This document shows positions 1 to 9,654 of a stretch of 64,000 nucleotides of DNA, piece after piece. A program made the position numbers and the translations under genes. Location of the stretch: NCBI GenBank assembly GCA_015680905.1, contig CM027377.1, positions 64,563,501 to 64,627,500 of the forward strand, given 5' to 3'. Within the stretch, counting starts at the first letter, position 1. Each line of letters opens with the position of its first letter. Under the pieces are notes generated by a model. It was not told the DNA's origin, did not search any database, and saw only the letters and a program-made list of their open reading frames with translations. The stretch is from Coptis chinensis (Eukaryota > Streptophyta > Magnoliopsida > Ranunculales > Ranunculaceae).

Positions 1-18
1 TGTTGTTAGACTGACTAA

Positions 19-583
19 CACATTCACTTTGGGAGAACAACGACGAATAGAGTTGAAGGGTTTCATGCTCAGGTGAAGCGTGTATTAGGAAATGCAAACT
101 GTCATGATTTTTTGAGTATGTTTAGCTTAATCCACCCAATTCTAGAGATCCATATGTCCAAGATTAATTAGAGTTACCTTTGAGAGAAGTATGATTATAA
201 CTCAGCACCACCACCGAATTCCTTTGTTTCATGAACTCAGAGGCCTTGTCTCACGCAAGTGTTTGGGCTTGCTATTTGAAGAAATAGATACCCGCGTAAA
301 GCGTGTTAAAGATGGAGAGATGAGGTGTTGGTGCTATTTGCGCATGAGCCATGGACTGCCATGTTCTCATGAATTAATTGAGTTTGAAAAGCAAGAGTGG
401 TCCATCCCTTTGACTGCTATCGACCCCTTTTGGAAAACATTGCCTGTTTCTCCCAATGTGTCAATGGGTGTTGGTTCCGATGTTGCACCTTCGATGGACT
501 TGTTCATGAATAGGTTTACAATGGTTTCTGAAGAAGAGCAGAGGGTTATGATTAGGAAGCTTATGGACATTGCCATACCATAA
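19..583 (+). pseudogene. Mutator-like (MULE/FAR1-type) transposase, C-terminal remnant
   Basis: MULE transposases cut and reinsert Mutator-like DNA transposons. Two frames carry the C-terminal part. Frame 1 (22-171) reads HFGRTTTNRVEGFHAQ, the conserved 'TTNRVE..HA' block after the DDE core. Frame 2 (about 146-583) carries a SWIM zinc finger, CWCYLRMSHGLPCSH, of the CxCxnCxH pattern. The change of frame falls near 140-180. Stops lie at 169-171 and 581-583. The DDE core lies upstream of the window or has been lost. The next reading block, in the same frame 2, encodes an OTU domain, so the two were probably one polypeptide. Family assignment is confident; the gene is broken. Confidence 0.8.
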
Positions 584-1591
584 AGTACATGGCTAGTACC
601 GCCTCATGAGGAAGCAAAAACCAAAGGTCGGCCGAAAGGTAGCTGCAGCAGAAAGCTTCCAACTGGAGATGAGAACTCTACAAAGCGAGATCCATCTCAT
701 TTTGGACATTAACCAAAGACTACGCCCACCCAAAAAACCCACACCATACCAAGAAAGAAGTCTTCTCCAAAAATACCAACCCAAAACACCCACACCATAG
801 CAACAAATAAGGCTTCTCCAAAAACACCAAAAACAACCACACCAAGAAATAAGCCTTCTCCAAAAATACAAAAAACAACCACACCAAGAAATAAACCTTC
901 TCCAAAAACAGCCACACCACGAAATGTGAGAGATGGGTTAGACTTTGGAAAGATGAGGGGTCCTAAGGATTATGGGTTGGATATTCCTGAAGAAATACAT
1001 AAATACATTGTTAGAGTCTATGACCCTGTTGGTGATGGCAACTGCGGTTATAGAGCTTTCTGCATTGCATTAGGAAGAAGTCAAGAAGAATGGCCACAGA
1101 TGATAAATGACTTGTACGAAGAGCTTACTGACAACCTCCCCCTTTATTGTACTTTGTACAATCAAAGTGAGGCTTTTTATGCGATGAAGGAAATTCTACA
1201 TGAAGAAGGTTACGCACCCTTAAATAAGTGGATGAGCATGCCCTTTGCTGGATACCTATTTGCTTCAAGATTTAATGTTGTCCTCCTGCATTTAGGAGCT
1301 CGTCAGTGCTTCCTTATCATGCCGCTGAGAACCCAAGCAAATCCTGAGAGAGTGAAAAAAGTGTTGGGTAGCGCACATGTTGGTGGAAATCATTTTGTCA
1401 ATGTTAAACTTGTTGAAGATTGTTCGGTTCCTTTAATAATGCGCCAATGTCTTAGAGCTCGATATGATATTTCTGAAAGTTGGAATTTGGCCTTAACATC
1501 AAGGCAATTGCAATTTATGGCATTGAACATTCCCAATCTAATATGGGAAAATGAGCCCATTGAAGACCCTACAGTACATGTTATCGACTAA
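584..1591 (+). pseudogene. OTU-type cysteine protease domain fused downstream of MULE transposase
   Basis: OTU domains are cysteine proteases that usually cleave ubiquitin. The frame starts after the stop at 581 with a basic linker containing KGRPKG, has a second stop at 710-712, and is then open from 713 to 1591. The OTU domain lies in the last 200 residues. The catalytic loop is VGDGNCGYRAF with Cys at 1043-1045, and the catalytic His is in GGNHFVNV at 1391-1393. Both catalytic residues are present, so the domain itself looks intact. Since only two in-frame stops separate SWIM finger, linker and OTU, this was probably one transposase-OTU protein. The GTG at 926 is not a real start. Plant MULEs are known to capture protease domains (OTU, Ulp1). 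Confidence 0.78.
742..921 (+). repeat. Degenerate ~43-bp tandem repeats coding a K/P/T-rich linker
   Basis: About four imperfect copies of a unit containing 'ccttctccaaaaa...aaccacaccaagaaat' encode N-K-x-S-P-K-x-x-T-T-P-R in frame 2. They lie between the GRPK-type linker and the OTU domain and look like a flexible basic spacer. Minus-strand reading frames over this block are only repeat shadows. Confidence 0.65.
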
Positions 1592-1865
1592 GTTGTTTGT
1601 ATATTGTCAATATGATATTTTGATGTAATTTGGAACAAGCATAATTTTATTTTATTTTTATGTTATTTGTAAATAATGTTAGGAATTTTATTTTATTTGA
1701 TTTGAAAATCGAGTGATTGACTAAGTTGATTCGGATGATTAGCAATCGAGTGATTTGGAAATAATGTTCGTATGTTGTCAATATGATATATTGATATAAT
1801 TTGGAATAAGTGTAATTTGATTTGATTTGATTTTACTTGATTTTACCCCGAAACAACATGTTCAA
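1592..1865. other. AT-rich intergenic stretch with an internal direct duplication
   Basis: No gene is seen. A block resembling 'gtcaatatgatattttgatgtaatttgg' near 1606 recurs near 1779, so part of the OTU 3' flank was duplicated. Short TTTGATTTGATT runs follow. Confidence 0.5.
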
Positions 1866-2080
1866 GTCGTTTGGCCTTTATAACAAACGATATGGCTGGG
1901 TCGTTTGATCTTTAAGGCAAACGATCTGAAGCGGTTGTTTGGCCTTTATACCAAACGATGTGGCTGGGTCATTTGAGTATTAAGACAAACGATCTGATGC
2001 GGTCGTTTGGTATAAAGGACAAACGATCTGAAGCAGTCGTTTGGCCTTTATGCCAAATGATGTGGCTAGGTCGTTTGGAC
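1866..2080. repeat. 34-bp tandem repeat, six copies plus a partial, each a hairpin
   Basis: Units start at 1866, 1900, 1934, 1968, 2002 and 2036, with a partial at 2070. Each reads roughly GTCGTTTG-N10-CAAACGAT followed by TGGCTGG or CTGAAGCG. TCGTTTG and CAAACGA pair within each unit, giving a stem of about 7 bp. Most neighbouring units alternate between the TGGCTGG and CTGAAGCG tails, giving a partial 68-bp higher-order period. Confidence 0.85.
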
Positions 2081-2182
2081 AAAAAAAATTTAAAAGTTCA
2101 TTTCGTTTTTACAACACTTTCATATTCATACAAACTAACATCAAATTCCACTTAACATCAAATAACAACAAATTCCACTTAA

Positions 2183-2288
2183 TGATAAGAGCCCAAAACT
2201 GTAGTTTTAACCCCTTAACGATAATACTTTTAGACCAATTATACGAGTAATAAATAAGAGTTAATGCTGATTATGTGCTTTTATGTAT
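2183..2288 (+). repeat. Element E 5' LTR stump
   Basis: The first 106 bp of the LTR (TGATAAGAGCCC onward) match the start of the 3' LTR at 7659. Near 2288 the sequence jumps into internal DNA equivalent to the region downstream of ORF1 in A and B, marking a deletion junction. Confidence 0.85.
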
Positions 2289-2324
2289 AAATATGACCAA
2301 TTCTTTTGTGTTGTCTAAAATTTG

Positions 2325-2335
2325 TTTGGGGGTGG
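2325..2335 (+). promoter_or_regulatory. Oligopurine tract (i), element E
   Basis: TTTGGGGGTGG, the same core as the polypurine tract at the 3' LTR, lies upstream of ORF2. In A, B and D the equivalent tract is preceded by an AACAAATTTT/AAAATTTGTT stem; the deletion in E removed the left arm. Confidence 0.55.
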
Positions 2336-2967
2336 GGTGTTCGTTTTCCATCCTGGCTTGTTCAACTTTCCATTTGTATTGTTTAGGCCATTTAATCGTA
2401 TTTCGATTCAGGTTGACATTATCTATAAAATTAGAGTTCATTCTTTCGCATAACTTACGTCATACACGCACTTCGAGGTATTTTCCATCTTCTTATATGT
2501 CATCCATAGTTAGAATATAGTGTTTTATGAATCATTGGATTAGAAATTTTCTCCTGATCATTTTCATAGCTCATTCGCAAAAATTGGACCAGTAACGAAG
2601 CGGCAATTGTAGTTTGAAGTTGCGCGAAAAATTGACAAAAATAAAAAAATCAAATTGGGCTTGGGCCCAAACTCGTGCGCACGTGCGTCCCTTTCCTTCA
2701 AACCAACAGTTCGCGATTTCCATTTTCCACAACCACCATTAACAAGCTTTAAACCCTTAAAAAAAAAAAAACCACCCCAAAGTTCAAATCAATTTCAAAT
2801 CTTCTCCAAACCTCTCCCACACCAATTTCAAACAATTTAAACCACCGAAAACCACCAAAAATCCAAGAAATTTGAACTGCCGTGCCACCACCATTGTTTT
2901 GTTAGTGAGGGAGTCTCAAACTCCATCCCCACATTCCATTTAAACCCCCAAATCATTCAAACTTCCA

Positions 2968-4086
2968 ATGGCTCAAAGACGGAGGATTTTGCCGGAGCAC
3001 GCGTTTACTGCCGACCACTTCGCGTCGTTTTACGGTGACGAGATGGTTAAGAGAGATTGGAGTGGTTTGTGGTACTCAACAGATGATTTTTACTATGAAG
3101 ATTTAGTCCGACAGTTTTATAGGACGAGGGAGTTGGATGGGAATTGAATTTTTTTTAAGGTGGCCGAGAGGAGGAGAGAAGTATCTACTGGGTTGTTGGC
3201 TGAGATTTTATGCATTCCGCCTAGATGCCATCTCAATGCCACATTACAGGAATCCCAATTTATTGGGATCGAGCTTTTGATGAACTCGATTGTTTTGGAA
3301 GGGAACTACAATGCGAGCTCGCATTGTGTTCGCCAGTCGTCTCTGTGAACCAACCAGATGGTTGTAGCTCAGTGGATTGGTAGGAATTTCATCGGGAAGG
3401 AGAAGGTTAGCGACATCAGTCTGAACTGCCTTCACGTTCTATGGATACTCCAGGAGCAGAAGTATGAATTCTGTATTTTGGAGTTTTTGAGTAATATGAT
3501 TAGGGGAGTTGGGAAGAGTATTGCACCTCTCCCTGTTTTGATAACGAAGATCATGATGACCTTGAGAGCGACTCCGACGTCTGATAGGATTTGGCTGAAA
3601 GAGCACAGAAATCCTACTATTTATATGGAGTGTATCCAAAAGGTTTGGAGGTTGCCTGAAGAGAGGGTAGTTGAAGAGGATGAGGAGGACACGGCATGTC
3701 TTGATGCCGATGCCTTGGAGAGGTGTAGGTCGGATGCAGAATGCATGTCGATGCTTCATCATGGCATGCGTTCTCTCAATACTATTTGCAAAGACCTCCG
3801 GACTCGGCAAGCTACCATCCATCATAACTTCGAGACTCGTGCCCAGCGCAAGGATGAGCGTTGGGAGGAGATGAAGGCTGAGATGGAAGCTCAACAGAAA
3901 TTCCAAGCAGATATGCTTGACCACTACCCACCCCATGGGGGTTCTTCTTCTGAGGAGGCGTCTGTGAGGCACGAGCGTCGTCGCCGAAGGATGGATGGCT
4001 CTGGCCCATCGGGAGCTCAGGAGTCATCTCATTCACATGTGCCATCCACTACCAGCAGCGTGTTCTTTAGGGATATTATGCGTTGA
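2968..4086 (+). pseudogene. ORF2 of element E, ATHILA ORF-1-like protein
   Basis: An ATG at 2968 opens a single frame of about 372 codons, broken only by TGA at 3145-3147 and TGA at 3346-3348. The N-terminus contains RILPEHAFTADHF and DWSGLWYST. The middle contains GVGKSIAPLPVLITKI, which resembles the 'putative plant transposon protein'/ATHILA ORF-1 fold. An acidic run (EEDEEDT), a conserved RSLNTICKDLRTRQATIHH block and a charged coiled-coil-like C-terminus follow. Copies exist in B (41513-42618) and D (30245-31431, minus), so the frame is real. Its role is unknown. Such ORFs downstream of pol have been called env-like in Athila, but no signal peptide or clear membrane segment is seen. Confidence 0.7.
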
Positions 4087-4218
4087 TGTTTGTTTTATTT
4101 ATTTAGTTCGGATGTTGATTTTTGTATTCTGTAATTAGATTTGTATTCGGTAGTTAATTGTTGTTTGAATTTTAATTTTAATATAATATGGTTCTTTTCA
4201 AATTGTTCATTGTTTTTA

Positions 4219-4426
4219 GGGTTAACTAGTATTACCCACTAGATGAGCCAATTAGGATTTCCCCCCCACTAGATGGGAAATTAGGGTCTCCCCTAAATAC
4301 AAAAAAAAAAAGTTAAAGTGGGTTGGTTGACGAAATTTTTTGTGTGTATTTAGGGGAGACCCCTAATTTCCCATCTAGTGGGGAAATCCTAATTGGCTCA
4401 TCTAGTGGGGTAATACTAGTTCACCC
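4219..4426. mobile_element. 208-bp fold-back MITE in element E, Mutator-like 9-bp TSD
   Basis: The two halves are near-perfect inverted repeats: GGGTTAACTAGTATTACCC at the left, and the right end reads the same in reverse complement with one change. A perfect 9-bp duplication, TTGTTTTTA, flanks it at 4210-4218 and 4427-4435. The empty site is seen in A (about 15235) and C (about 54645). A 9-bp TSD suits Mutator-like MITEs. Confidence 0.88.
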
Positions 4427-4460
4427 TTGTTTTTATTGTTAATCACACCTTCCCGAATTG

Positions 4461-4471
4461 TTTGGGGGTGG
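4461..4471 (+). promoter_or_regulatory. Oligopurine tract (ii), element E
   Basis: TTTGGGGGTGG lies between ORF2 and ORF3. A CACACC/CCCACC box about 20 nt upstream can pair with GGTGG. The same arrangement is present in A, B and C. Confidence 0.5.
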
Positions 4472-4763
4472 TATTATTTACTCTAGTATGATTTGTTATA
4501 TGATCCTCCATTTTAGAAGTTGTTTTGGAGGGATGGTTGAGAATATTGCCGATATGGGCATACCTATGATTAGATGTTGTGATAGGATGAAATCTAAAAG
4601 AGTTTATAAGTTACTATTCTAAATTCAATCTAAAAGATATTCGGGTTGTTTTAGAATCAAGAATATGGGTTGTTTCCGTTTTCGATTTTGGAATTTTTTT
4701 GTTTCCGACAATTGCCTTAAAGCTTTTTGGCAACTTCCTGATTCGTTTTGGAAACTTAAAACC

Positions 4764-4771
4764 TATATGAA
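4764..4771 (+). promoter_or_regulatory. Possible internal TATA box upstream of ORF3, element E
   Basis: TATATGAA is followed by the conserved 'ttcattctacactcacaaccc' stretch. B and C have TATATAAA, A has TATAAAAA and D has TATTTAAA at the same place. Confidence 0.45.
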
Positions 4772-4879
4772 CTTACTTCATTCTACACTCACAACCCACA
4801 CTACACCTCACATTCATCTCTCACCTTTCCCTCCCAACTTTTCCTTCTTTTTCATTCTCACTTCTGCATTTCAGCACCT

Positions 4880-5110
4880 CAGGCGACTGCCTGATGGAAG
4901 CGCCACTGCAAGGCACCGCCGATCAAAATTTCTTGAGAGCGACCCGGCGCCCTACCAAACCAAACCCCGAGCGACGACTGCCAAAATACTGGAATTCCAG
5001 TTTTCATCCTGAGCGTGACCCACGCCCATCCCAGGCAAAAAGTGAGTGCACCCTGCGCCCAAGTGCCTGGAACTCAAAATTCACCAAAGCACGCACCGCC
5101 CTACCGAGCA
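4880..5110 (+). repeat. GC-rich GCGC leader block before ORF3, element E
   Basis: Several loose copies of GAGCGCGACCCGCGCCC-like units are separated by 'ctggaattcaaaa'-type spacers, against an AT-rich background. Equivalent blocks precede ORF3 in A, B, C and D. Confidence 0.6.
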
Positions 5111-5158
5111 TAGGTTGAGCTTAATCTACCGACCCGTGGGCACGAAAAATTCCAATTT

Positions 5159-5830
5159 TTTGTGGGGTTAGTTTTGGGAATACCAATACCTGATCCTATT
5201 CACACGTGGGGATATATGACCGATAATGCATACCTCTATGACTATACATATTTCCATGATTATTATGGGGGAGGGGTGTTTCGTATAATGGACCAAGGGC
5301 ATTATAACATAGCCCTTGGTAGCCTGTCCCTCAATGTAGGCACCACCATGTTATTCATCATGATGATTATTTTAGGGGATTGGCAGTTTACCTCTGTACA
5401 TAGTACCGCTGGTGACGTTTTCCTTGCTTTAGCTGAGCGACGTCGCCGATATGATATTCCCCGAATATTAGTGGCTAGTCTTAAGAGAGCCCAAGGTATG
5501 AGGCATAAGTATCTTCTTATGCCTGTTTTGGTTTGGAGCATCATGCTCAGTTGTCTACCTGAATTTTGTACCCAGTTCACGGATTGGAAAAGGGTTGAAG
5601 TCATGAGGCCCACCAATTGGGTGGTTCACTCATTTTGAGTAATGACTTGGCCGGGATGGCAGGTGCAACCTCATTTGGTTGCTCCTTACACCCCATCAGA
5701 CATAGTAACACTAAACAGGTTAGCACAAGTTGATGACACACGACGACGAGCTTGGCAAGTTATCATGGCATGGCAGAATGCGAAGCAACCTAATCTCTTT
5801 GGAGAGGAGGATGAGGAGGATGGTGCTTAA
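5159..5830 (+). pseudogene. ORF3 of element E, unknown 3' protein (N-terminus deleted)
   Basis: One frame runs to TAA at 5828-5830, broken by TGA at 5636-5638. It lacks the first ~150 residues present in B (43434 onward). Visible blocks are DNAYLYDYTYFHDYYGGG, a hydrophobic stretch around TTMLFIMMIILG, and MRHKYLLMPVLVWSIMLS. The C-terminal block has WQVQPHLVAPYTPSD and MAWQNAK and ends in an acidic tail. The same protein occurs in A, B and D and as a stump in C. I do not recognise the family. The hydrophobic stretches could be membrane-associated, but that is a guess. Confidence 0.62.
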
Positions 5831-5842
5831 ACGAAAGTTAAG

Positions 5843-5978
5843 GTTAGTTTTTATTTCAGTTAGTGTCTGCTTATGTTCCAAGTAATTTGATTCTTGTTAA
5901 CCCCATAATGGGTGGCACTCTTATAGAGTTGTGTCAGTTTTTATTTTCTATATTAGTATGTTTAACCTTGTTTTGCAG
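5843..5978 (+). other. Conserved 136-bp intron just after ORF3 stop, element E
   Basis: Donor AAG|GTTAGTTT, acceptor TTGTTTTGCAG|ATGTTCC. The donor is 12 nt after the stop codon. The same intron is found in A, B, C and D, where A, B and D keep a stronger GTAAGT donor. Confidence 0.6.
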
Positions 5979-6058
5979 ATGTTCCAGAATTTCACGCGTT
6001 TCCATCGTATTTCTCTACCCTATTATTTAAATACTTTGAGGACAAAGCATGCTTCTTG

Positions 6059-6073
6059 TTTGGGGGGGGGGGG
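6059..6073 (+). promoter_or_regulatory. Oligopurine tract (iii) with AGGA hairpin, element E
   Basis: A run of 13 G follows TT. Upstream, CTTTG-AGGA-CAAAG forms a hairpin matching the AGGA-loop hairpin in front of the polypurine tract at 7646. Confidence 0.55.
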
Positions 6074-7645
6074 CATAGAAACACGTGTAATTAAGGCATC
6101 TGTTAGGATATAAATATGTATAATATGCACTTATTTTCTAGTTAAAAAATTCAAAATTTTTAAAAATATTAATAAAAGGTTTATGTTGTACACTTAGGAA
6201 TAATGGTATTGTTTTCCTTCTCTATGCTCTCAATAATCTAGAAGTCTCACGTAGCTTTTGCATTAGAATAGTTTTTAGAAACTTAGGTTAATATGTAGGT
6301 AATAATCCTTGCATTTATCGATAAATATGTTATATGAGTATCTATGATTGTTGGCAATAAGTTTCTGAAATCTAGGCTAGAGTACTTATTCTACAAATCT
6401 TGTGAGAATATAACCTAAAGCCTTATATGAGTGAAACATTTGAGAAATGACACAAGAAAGAAGTAAAATCTGGATAGAAAAATCACACGTCCACTTGCTT
6501 GATCACTATACCATATCCTAAGCGAGAATTTATACCCTCTTTGGATCGATATAACCAAAAATTCAAACCTATGAATTATTTTCCGCTCGTCGCCCCTCTA
6601 AGCCTTTCTTTAGCCTTTCATAAACCGCAAATCCTTTACCCTGTTACAAAACAATCAAAATAAAATAAAATAAAATAAAATAAAATCAACTTACCCATTC
6701 TTTGAATGAGTCTGAGAATAGAAATGAAGAATAGAAAAGAGAAAGACCTTTGAAATCAAGAATTTGTTAGTCGCTTCAAATAAGAAAAGAAGTTTCCATC
6801 CAAATAAAAAAAAAAGAATAAAATAAAATAAAATAAAGAGTTAGAACTCCAAAAATAGAATCGAAGGAGTCAAAAGCCAAAGAAAAAAAAATATGGCTAA
6901 GGATGGAAACAAAGTGTAGAAGCAAAAGTAAAGAACAAGGTTTTCTTTAGTTACTTAATATGAAGACTCTATTATCTCAGACTTGTCCTTTTTGAATATT
7001 CATTTCTTTCCTTCTTAAACCATCTCCTAATCCCCGCAACACCTAATAAAGACCTCTAGCTTAATTAGGAATAGTTTAGTGTGATAGTAAGTGGCAGATG
7101 TGTTTGATCGACTCCGGCTTCCTTGTGTGTCATTGAGATTGTAAGGTAAAGTGTGCCCACTGCACATTGGAGTAGCAAAATTTGAGTGGAAAAATCAGAG
7201 TGGTTTTTGTCTTGACATTTATGTGAAGACCTACTTAAAGACATTATTCCGAGTTTTCATAAACGGACCTGCTAGTGCATTTCATAGTATTACTCATTGT
7301 ATATATGTTTATTCGTAGATGATTGATTATTATGCATATATTAGCTTAGATTTCGACTTGATTATTCTGTATTCAATGCTAGTGAGATGTATAGATAATT
7401 GAGGCATAAATAAGGAAACAATAGTTTTATTTCTTAGTCGTTGTTGTATAAATGAAGTTTGTGAGTACCTTCACTAGAAAACTCTCATGAGGCTATAACT
7501 CGTCTGCTAGGGAATTCCTAGTGGTTTAAGGCCTTGGTGCATATGGTCAATGCAATCGCACTCGGCGAAACGAGATTAGTTAGAACTCCATTTTTGGTCA
7601 CTTATGCTAATTTCTCATATTTGCTTGAGGACAAACAAAATGCTA
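6074..7645 (+). other. Noncoding spacer between tracts (iii) and (iv), element E
   Basis: About 1.6 kb with no gene; A-rich runs occur near 6650-6900. It aligns along its length with the same region of A, B, C and D (reverse), so it is a conserved noncoding part of the family. Confidence 0.6.
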
Positions 7646-7656
7646 TTTGGGGGTGG
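7646..7656 (+). promoter_or_regulatory. Polypurine tract of element E
   Basis: TTTGGGGGTGG lies 2 nt before the 3' LTR and primes plus-strand DNA synthesis. It is preceded by TTGCTTG-AGGA-CAAACAA, a hairpin with the AGGA loop. Confidence 0.8.
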
Positions 7657-7658
7657 TT

Positions 7659-9147
7659 TGATAAGAGTCCAAAACTGTAGTTTTAACCCCTTAACAATAA
7701 TACTTTTAGACCAATTATGCGAGTAATAAATAAGAGTTAATGCTGATTATGTGCTTTTATGTATTTTAGGCATTGAAGTCAATTATGTGCAGAAATGTGC
7801 CACTTTGGCGAGATGAAGGAGCAAGGGTTGGTTGCTAAGAAGTTCTGTGATTAAAGGTCAAGATTCAATGAGAAAAAGCCTTTGTAAAGCCCAGTCAAAA
7901 GCTGAAAAGTCCAAGTTAACGCGGGCAGAAACATCACACAAAAGTCAGCAAAACTTCTGAAGACCGTATCTTTGGACTCAGGCCTCGGAATTGGGCCTAC
8001 CTTATGTCAAAATGACCGGCTTGGAAAGAGCTTTCCAATGGTCTAAATCTTGACCCAATCAAAAGAGCAAAAGTGGATTAAAAGCCTACTGAAATCAGAT
8101 CCAGCTGAAAAATGCCCTGTAGACTGAAGAGATTGGGTTTTGGGCTCGATTTTCCGGCCCAAAACATGGCTCCTCAGCCCATGCACGAAAATGTGGATCT
8201 GGTCTCCTCCATTTCCACACACAAGACTGAGCTCTTAAGAATAATTAGGTTAGGTAGCAAGTAGCCATCAGAGCATAGTTTTAGATCTAGTTTTACATTA
8301 AATTAATTAGTTTTTATTATCTTGTTTTGAACTTAGTTAATTAAATCATTTTTTTATTATTCATTAGATCAATAAAATAGTTAGTTCTTCATAATTTCGG
8401 TTTTGATTTATTTAAGTACTTAGATCTAATTTCGATTCTTATTTGTTAATCATTTCTTAGTTGTTAATTTAGATTTGAATTATTGTTTAGTTCAATTTAG
8501 TAAAGTTAGAACCTTTATATGATGTCTTGTTTGAATTCCATGAGAAATGATAGTTTTATGAATCAAGGCTAAACCTCCATTAGAGGGGTTTGATGAAGCC
8601 TTGATGAAAAATTGATTGTGTAGTGTAGAATCGTTGTAAGAGTCTATTCCACTCTAGAAGGTAGTTGATTCGCCATGAGAATGGGTAGAACTTCCTCACA
8701 TGCTAGTCATTAGTTAGTAGAGATTGCAATGAATGATTAGGGATTAGGGCACCCAATTCTTATCGTAAGAACATAAAAATTTGATTACAACAATCTATGC
8801 TAGTTTATTAAGTTGGATTCAAGGTGGATTCAATCCCCCCTAATTATTTATCTAGATTCAAATCTTAGTATTTTCCGTCATTTCGTTATTCGTATATTGT
8901 TAGTTGAATTCACATCGTAGTATAAATTCCCACCATTACTCTCATTAACTTTGGCTAGGACTGATAATATATAGAAAACTTTGAATGCTAAAGAACTAGG
9001 AGTGGAACGAATCTTTTACTCCACTCTATTCGATAGATTCGAGAGTATAATAATCTTTAATAAATTAGTCTTCATAAGTTTTAGTTTTACTTGCGTTTGA
9101 ATTTCATCATTTATTCGTAGGTAGAAACATCATTTTTACATTTATCA
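7659..9147 (+). repeat. Element E 3' LTR (1489 bp)
   Basis: Begins TGATAAGAGTCC, ends TTTATCA and is followed by TSD CTTAA. The 3' half resembles the LTRs of B and D. The region where A, B and D carry TATAAAAA is replaced by a 'gtctcctccatttccac' stretch, as in C. No TATA box is seen there. Confidence 0.88.
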
Positions 9148-9325
9148 CTTAATAACAAACACAAACATCCATCATTCATTCAAAATCAAATAACAAATTC
9201 CAAACATCCATCATTCATTCAAAATCAAATAATCCATCTATTCGTTCCAAAGTTACAAATTACAAAGTTACAAACCCTAAACTGAAACAAATCATGAACT
9301 ATAACGGCCACCACTATACTTGCAC

Positions 9326-9649
9326 CTAGTCAAGTTGTACACCCGTTCGAAGGAGGACCTTGCTATTATTCCCAACCAATTGCAGACCTCTCTCTAGCAA
9401 ACGACTAGTTTCATCGATGGTGTCGTTCTGCCAAAAAAAGGAAAATCAAGATAAGTTACCAATCGAATGCAAAAAATCACAGTTAGAGAAACTCAATTAA
9501 AAATCACAATTCTTACAATCGGTGAACAGTTAGGCAGTGTCTCCAGGGAGGGATGAATAGGAAGACGCTCAGGGTTCACCAATCGAATGTGAGAATTCCT
9601 CACATACCAAGTCATGTAGTTTTGATGCCACTCCCATGGATAAGATGAG
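9326..9649 (-). pseudogene. PMD (MAIN/MAIL-like) gene, 3' part: exon 4 end, intron 4, exon 5
   Basis: Plant mobile domain proteins act in nuclear gene silencing and genome stability and also occur inside transposons. This piece holds the end of exon 4 (9517-9649), an intron of 89 bp (9428-9516, donor ATT|GTAAG, acceptor TTTGGCAG|AAC), and the last exon ending at stop TAG (9326-9328). Exon 4 reads YPWEWHQNYMTWYVRNSH. This short exon part is fully open. It joins in frame to 19709 when element A and one copy of ATAGG are set aside. 9153-9325 is the 3' flank, with a direct repeat of about 35 bp containing CATCCATCATTCATTC. Confidence 0.85.
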
Positions 9650-9654
9650 ATAGG

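Larger units (their letters stand above)
2183..9147 (+). mobile_element. Element E: Athila-type LTR retrotransposon lacking ORF1/pol
   Basis: The element is bounded by the TSD CTTAA (2178-2182 and 9148-9152). Order: 106-bp 5' LTR stump, oligopurine tract (i), ORF2, tract (ii), ORF3, 3'UTR intron, tract (iii), a noncoding spacer, polypurine tract and full 3' LTR. The rest of the 5' LTR, the primer site and the whole gag-pol region are deleted, so it cannot move by itself. The surviving termini and TSD show it was an ordinary integration that later lost its 5' half. Confidence 0.88.

Noticed and set aside
593..920. W/F/G-rich minus-strand frames
   Set aside because: They are the reverse of the K/P/T repeat linker in front of the OTU domain.
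1866..2080. Possible CRISPR array
   Set aside because: Repeats are contiguous without unique spacers, in a plant context.
2183..2288. Solo LTR at the left end of E
   Set aside because: Only 106 bp long, and the matching CTTAA duplication is at 9148, which makes it the 5' stump of E.
4665..5012. Upstream frame (MGCFRFRFW start) before ORF3
   Set aside because: Start similar in C and D, but the frame breaks differently in each; DNA conservation of the leader explains it.
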